The notes under the pieces are model-generated. The model did no database searches, had not been told where the DNA came from, and saw only the letters and a program-made list of their open reading frames with translations. A stretch of DNA of 8,186 bases from Longimonas sp046498435 (GTDB lineage: Bacteria > Bacteroidota > Rhodothermia > Rhodothermales > Salinibacteraceae): assembly GCF_046498435.1 (NCBI RefSeq), contig NZ_JAWOAR010000090.1, positions 1 to 8,186 on the forward strand, read 5' to 3'. Position 1 is the stretch's first letter, and each line of letters opens with the position of its first letter. A program made the position numbers and the translations under genes. Shown piece by piece: positions 7,195 to 8,186 of the stretch.

Positions 7195-7865
7195 CAGTCA
7201 ATCAGCAGAATCTTGCCTCGGGCGCTGCCTTGGTCGGTTTCTACCTCGTAGAAGTAGGTGCCGTTCGGCAAGCGAAGCCCGCTTTCGTCGGTGCCATCCC
7301 ACACGAGTTCTTGTTCACCGGGTGCATCACCTTCAGCGCGGAGGGTGCGTACGCTGCGCATCTCAAAGTCGAGGATGCGCACCCGGGTCGTGCCGGGCTC
7401 ATCGCGTTCGTAGCGGATGCGCACGACTTGGTCGCTCGACGGCGTGAACGGATTGGGGTATGCGTAGGTCTCAACCGACCGACCGCCGGGTGTGTCGGAG
7501 TCGAGCGGTTCAGCAGCGCGAAAGAGCGTCCAGGTCGTGCCGTTGTCGGTGCTGCGCAGGAGCCCGTCGGTCGTACCTACCCACACCGCGTTGCGCGTCG
7601 TTGCAACAGCACGAACGCCTGCATCGGGGCGATGATAGGTATTTTCAGGCAACGCAAAGCGGCGGATGGCCGTCCAGGTCGTGCCATCATCGTCAGACAC
7701 AAAGAGTCCGTTATCGCCTGCTGCGTAGACCCGGTCGCCGTCGAATGCCAGGTCGAAGATGCGTTCGTCGATCAGGGTTTGCGTGAACGAGGTGCCGCCG
7801 TCGGTTGTGTGCGTTACGCCAAAGCGTTGCTGCTCGCCCGGCTCGGTGCTTGGCATCATAGCCAT
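7194..7865 (-). CDS. 5'-truncated BNR/propeller protein with FlgD-like (type IX sorting) C-terminal domain
   Basis: The remaining C-terminal piece has BNR/Asp-box repeats: TTDGGTSF, SDDDGTTW and STDNGTTW, within strands like RVYAAGDNGLFVSDDDG and NAVWVGTTDGLLRSTDNG. These belong to sialidase- or sortilin-like propellers. It ends with the FlgD-like Ig/sorting domain: YAYPNPFTPSSDQVVRIRYE, then RVRILDFEMRSVRTL, WDGTDESGLRLPNGTYFYEV and the terminal GKILLID. Such proteins are normally much longer, with a signal peptide. Here there is none. Homology-like sequence begins about GEQQRFGVTHTTDGG, and the frame beyond reads into the start of a different gene. The given start is the first plausible ATG (7865; others at 7859 and 7856); a TTG-initiated frame extends to 7964, but its first ~33 codons are shadow sequence of the ParB-like fragment. 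It is probably a non-functional remnant, although still in phase and coupled to the PorV-like gene. Confidence 0.75.
   Translation of the reverse strand: MAMMPSTEPGEQQRFGVTHTTDGGTSFTQTLIDERIFDLAFDGDRVYAAGDNGLFVSDDDGTTWTAIRRFALPENTYHRPDAGVRAVATTRNAVWVGTTDGLLRSTDNGTTWTLFRAAEPLDSDTPGGRSVETYAYPNPFTPSSDQVVRIRYERDEPGTTRVRILDFEMRSVRTLRAEGDAPGEQELVWDGTDESGLRLPNGTYFYEVETDQGSARGKILLID
7838..7865. other. rearrangement junction between propeller gene and ParB-like fragment
   Basis: On the minus strand the ParB-like frame is convincing through NGYDAK, ending near 7847. The propeller frame, a different reading frame, is convincing from about GEQQRFGV at ~7835 onward. The two genes therefore meet within this short stretch. 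Base composition also changes here, from GC-rich below to AT-rich above. No transposase, target-site duplication or attachment repeat is visible at the joint. A deletion or recombination at the edge of a mobile island, or an assembly chimera, would both look like this. Confidence 0.6.
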
Positions 7866-7944
7866 TGGAAAACAAATCACCCCGCAAGCGTTCAAAATCT
7901 TCGGGCTGCATTTCTGGGAAAATGTTAAACCGGTGTTTTTGCAT
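7846..7944 (-). pseudogene. N-terminal fragment of a ParB/Srx-like nuclease-domain protein
   Basis: The ATG at 7944 opens MQKHRFNIFPEMQPEDFERL and continues RGDLFSNGYDAKH. The pattern FPEM..EDF..L..D...NGYD is the first strand-helix-strand of ParB/sulfiredoxin-like domains, which normally go on with PI (or PV)...ILDGRNR..A. That continuation is missing: after ~33 codons the frame passes into the propeller gene and runs as meaningless sequence to a stop at 7711. The fragment lacks the DGxNR active-site region, so it cannot work as a ParB-like protein. Such genes are frequent in plasmids, integrative elements and phage-like islands as DNA-binding or nuclease/CTPase-type proteins. It lies 12 nt after the structured region and shares the low GC of its surroundings. 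The family call rests on a short but characteristic stretch. Confidence 0.6.
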
Positions 7945-7956
7945 AAATATAAGTTA

Positions 7957-8050
7957 AGCCCCAATGCAGGTTAGCGCAAAACAACTTAGGAAAGTGTTTT
8001 ACCTGCAAAGGGGCTATTTTTAAAGTTTTTTTTCATGTTGTTTTGCGCTA
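7957..8050 (-). repeat. two interleaved inverted repeats (pseudoknot order) upstream of the ParB-like start
   Basis: Pair B is a perfect 14-bp inverted repeat, TAGCGCAAAACAAC at 7972-7985 with GTTGTTTTGCGCTA at 8037-8050. Pair A is 15 bp with two central mismatches, AGCCCCAATGCAGGT at 7957-7971 with ACCTGCAAAGGGGCT at 8001-8015. The order along the DNA is A-B-A'-B', so the two stems cross rather than nest. The A and B arms abut with no gap. In minus-strand RNA the order is B', 21 nt, A', 15 nt, B, A, then 12 nt to the ParB-like ATG. The B arms exactly bracket a 51-nt ORF. On the plus strand stem A is followed by ATTTTTAAAGTTTTTTTT, so it could also act as a terminator in that direction. The arms are seen directly; any RNA role is inference. 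Confidence 0.85.
7986..8036 (-). CDS. 16-codon ORF, candidate leader peptide
   Basis: ATG at 8036 to TAA at 7986 encodes MKKNFKNSPFAGKTLS. The ORF begins at the base after one arm of the perfect 14-bp repeat and ends at the base before the other arm. Codons 8-12 (SPFAG) are the 5' arm of the second inverted repeat. It starts only about 12-15 nt from the transcription start predicted from the promoter match. This position, upstream of a longer gene and within alternative pairing arms, is what translational attenuators with leader peptides look like. There is no Shine-Dalgarno sequence, as is usual in Bacteroidota, and no homologue is recalled. Translation is unproven; an ORF of this size can arise by chance, but the exact fit to the repeat boundaries argues against that. 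Confidence 0.4.
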   Translation of the reverse strand: MKKNFKNSPFAGKTLS

Positions 8051-8052
8051 TT

Positions 8053-8083
8053 CAAATATACAACTTTTTATTTAATTAGCCAA
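8053..8083 (-). promoter_or_regulatory. Bacteroidota-type promoter (TTG-N20-TAnnTTTG)
   Basis: On the minus strand TATATTTG (8060-8053) matches the -7 element TAnnTTTG of the Bacteroidota housekeeping sigma factor, and TTG at 8083-8081 lies 20 nt upstream, within the known 19-21 nt spacing to the -33 element (consensus TTTG; here ATTG). The start point is expected around 8050-8046, at the beginning of the 14-bp repeat arm and just before the 16-codon ORF. The -33 half overlaps the last codons of the possible gene upstream. In the present arrangement it could also transcribe the truncated propeller gene and the PorV-like gene. Confidence 0.6.
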
Positions 8084-8185
8084 TTTCCTGAACTTATTGC
8101 TCCCGTTCAAGTGGCTTTTTTCCGCCTTAATTATCAGCCCTGTTTGCTCTACCTGTAGAATAGCGTACTTGCCTGCAAACTCCCG
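8072..8185 (-). CDS. possible C-terminal end of an unidentified gene running off the window
   Basis: The minus-strand frame entering from the right edge stays open for 37 codons to a TAA at 8074-8072. It begins REFAGKYAILQVEQTGLII and ends KSHLNGSNKFRKLAN. The composition (strand-like AILQVEQTGLIIKAE, then a basic tail) is protein-like, and the other two frames close earlier. I do not recognise the family. A 37-codon open frame can occur by chance, so this is tentative. It would lie directly upstream of the promoter and ParB-like fragment, in the same AT-rich segment. Confidence 0.4.
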   Translation of the reverse strand, partial: REFAGKYAILQVEQTGLIIKAEKSHLNGSNKFRKLAN

Positions 8186-8186
8186 G

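Noticed and set aside
7230..7928. Plus-strand open frame of 232 codons opposite the propeller remnant
   Set aside because: The minus strand carries Asp-box repeats and the FlgD-like ending in one frame; the plus-strand translation shows no family features.
7866..7964. N-terminal extension of the propeller frame from the TTG at 7964
   Set aside because: The same bases encode a convincing ParB-like N-terminus in another frame, and the extension (Cys-rich, no signal peptide pattern) looks like shadow sequence.
1..8186. CRISPR array, rRNA, tRNA or complete insertion sequence
   Set aside because: No regularly spaced direct repeats, cloverleaf arms, rRNA-like segments or transposase reading frames were seen.

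Overview
The window comes from a moderately GC-rich bacterial chromosome that I would place by inference in the Rhodothermota/Bacteroidota group, perhaps a Salinibacter relative. The reasons are the PorV/PorQ-type outer-membrane protein, a neighbouring propeller protein ending in a FlgD-like/type IX secretion C-terminal domain, fairly acidic proteins, little sign of Shine-Dalgarno sequences, and one close match to the Bacteroidota promoter consensus (TTG-N20-TAnnTTTG). The last ~330 bp (about 7860-8186) are visibly richer in A+T and look foreign to the rest.

Layout: 1-831 (+) is the 3' part of an SLBB-domain polysaccharide export protein. It is followed at 922-2133 (+) by a Wzz/GumC-type chain-length/co-polymerase protein without a kinase domain. 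Together they form the export end of a surface-polysaccharide locus. The convergent gap 2134-2418 holds a ~150-bp hairpin-forming interspersed repeat and no gene. Then, all on the minus strand and read from right to left, come lemA (5969-5358), a 651-aa M48/HtpX-like membrane metalloprotease with an extra C-terminal helical domain (5303-3348), and a beta-propeller lipoprotein (3351-2419). The lipoprotein start overlaps the protease stop by 4 nt (ATGA). This looks like an envelope-maintenance operon.

Upstream of lemA is a second minus-strand pair: a PorV/PorQ-like outer-membrane protein (7194-6115), overlapping by 1 nt the stop of a protein with BNR/Asp-box repeats and a C-terminal FlgD-like sorting domain (about 7865-7194). 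The second protein has lost its N-terminal part. At about 7840-7865 its frame runs into the first ~33 codons of a different gene, a ParB/Srx-like nuclease-domain protein read in another frame. This is a recombination or deletion junction, or possibly an assembly chimera.

The most unusual part lies beyond that junction. On the minus strand, a Bacteroidota-type promoter (8083-8053) is followed at once by a 14-bp arm, a 16-codon ORF, the perfect inverted copy of that arm, and the 3' arm of a second inverted repeat whose 5' arm lies inside the 16-codon ORF. The start codon of the ParB-like fragment comes 12 nt later. The two inverted repeats are interleaved (pseudoknot order), which suggests a leader-peptide or structured-leader control region. 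The C-terminal end of one more minus-strand gene may reach the window edge (8186-8072). No rRNA, tRNA, CRISPR array or complete insertion sequence was seen.
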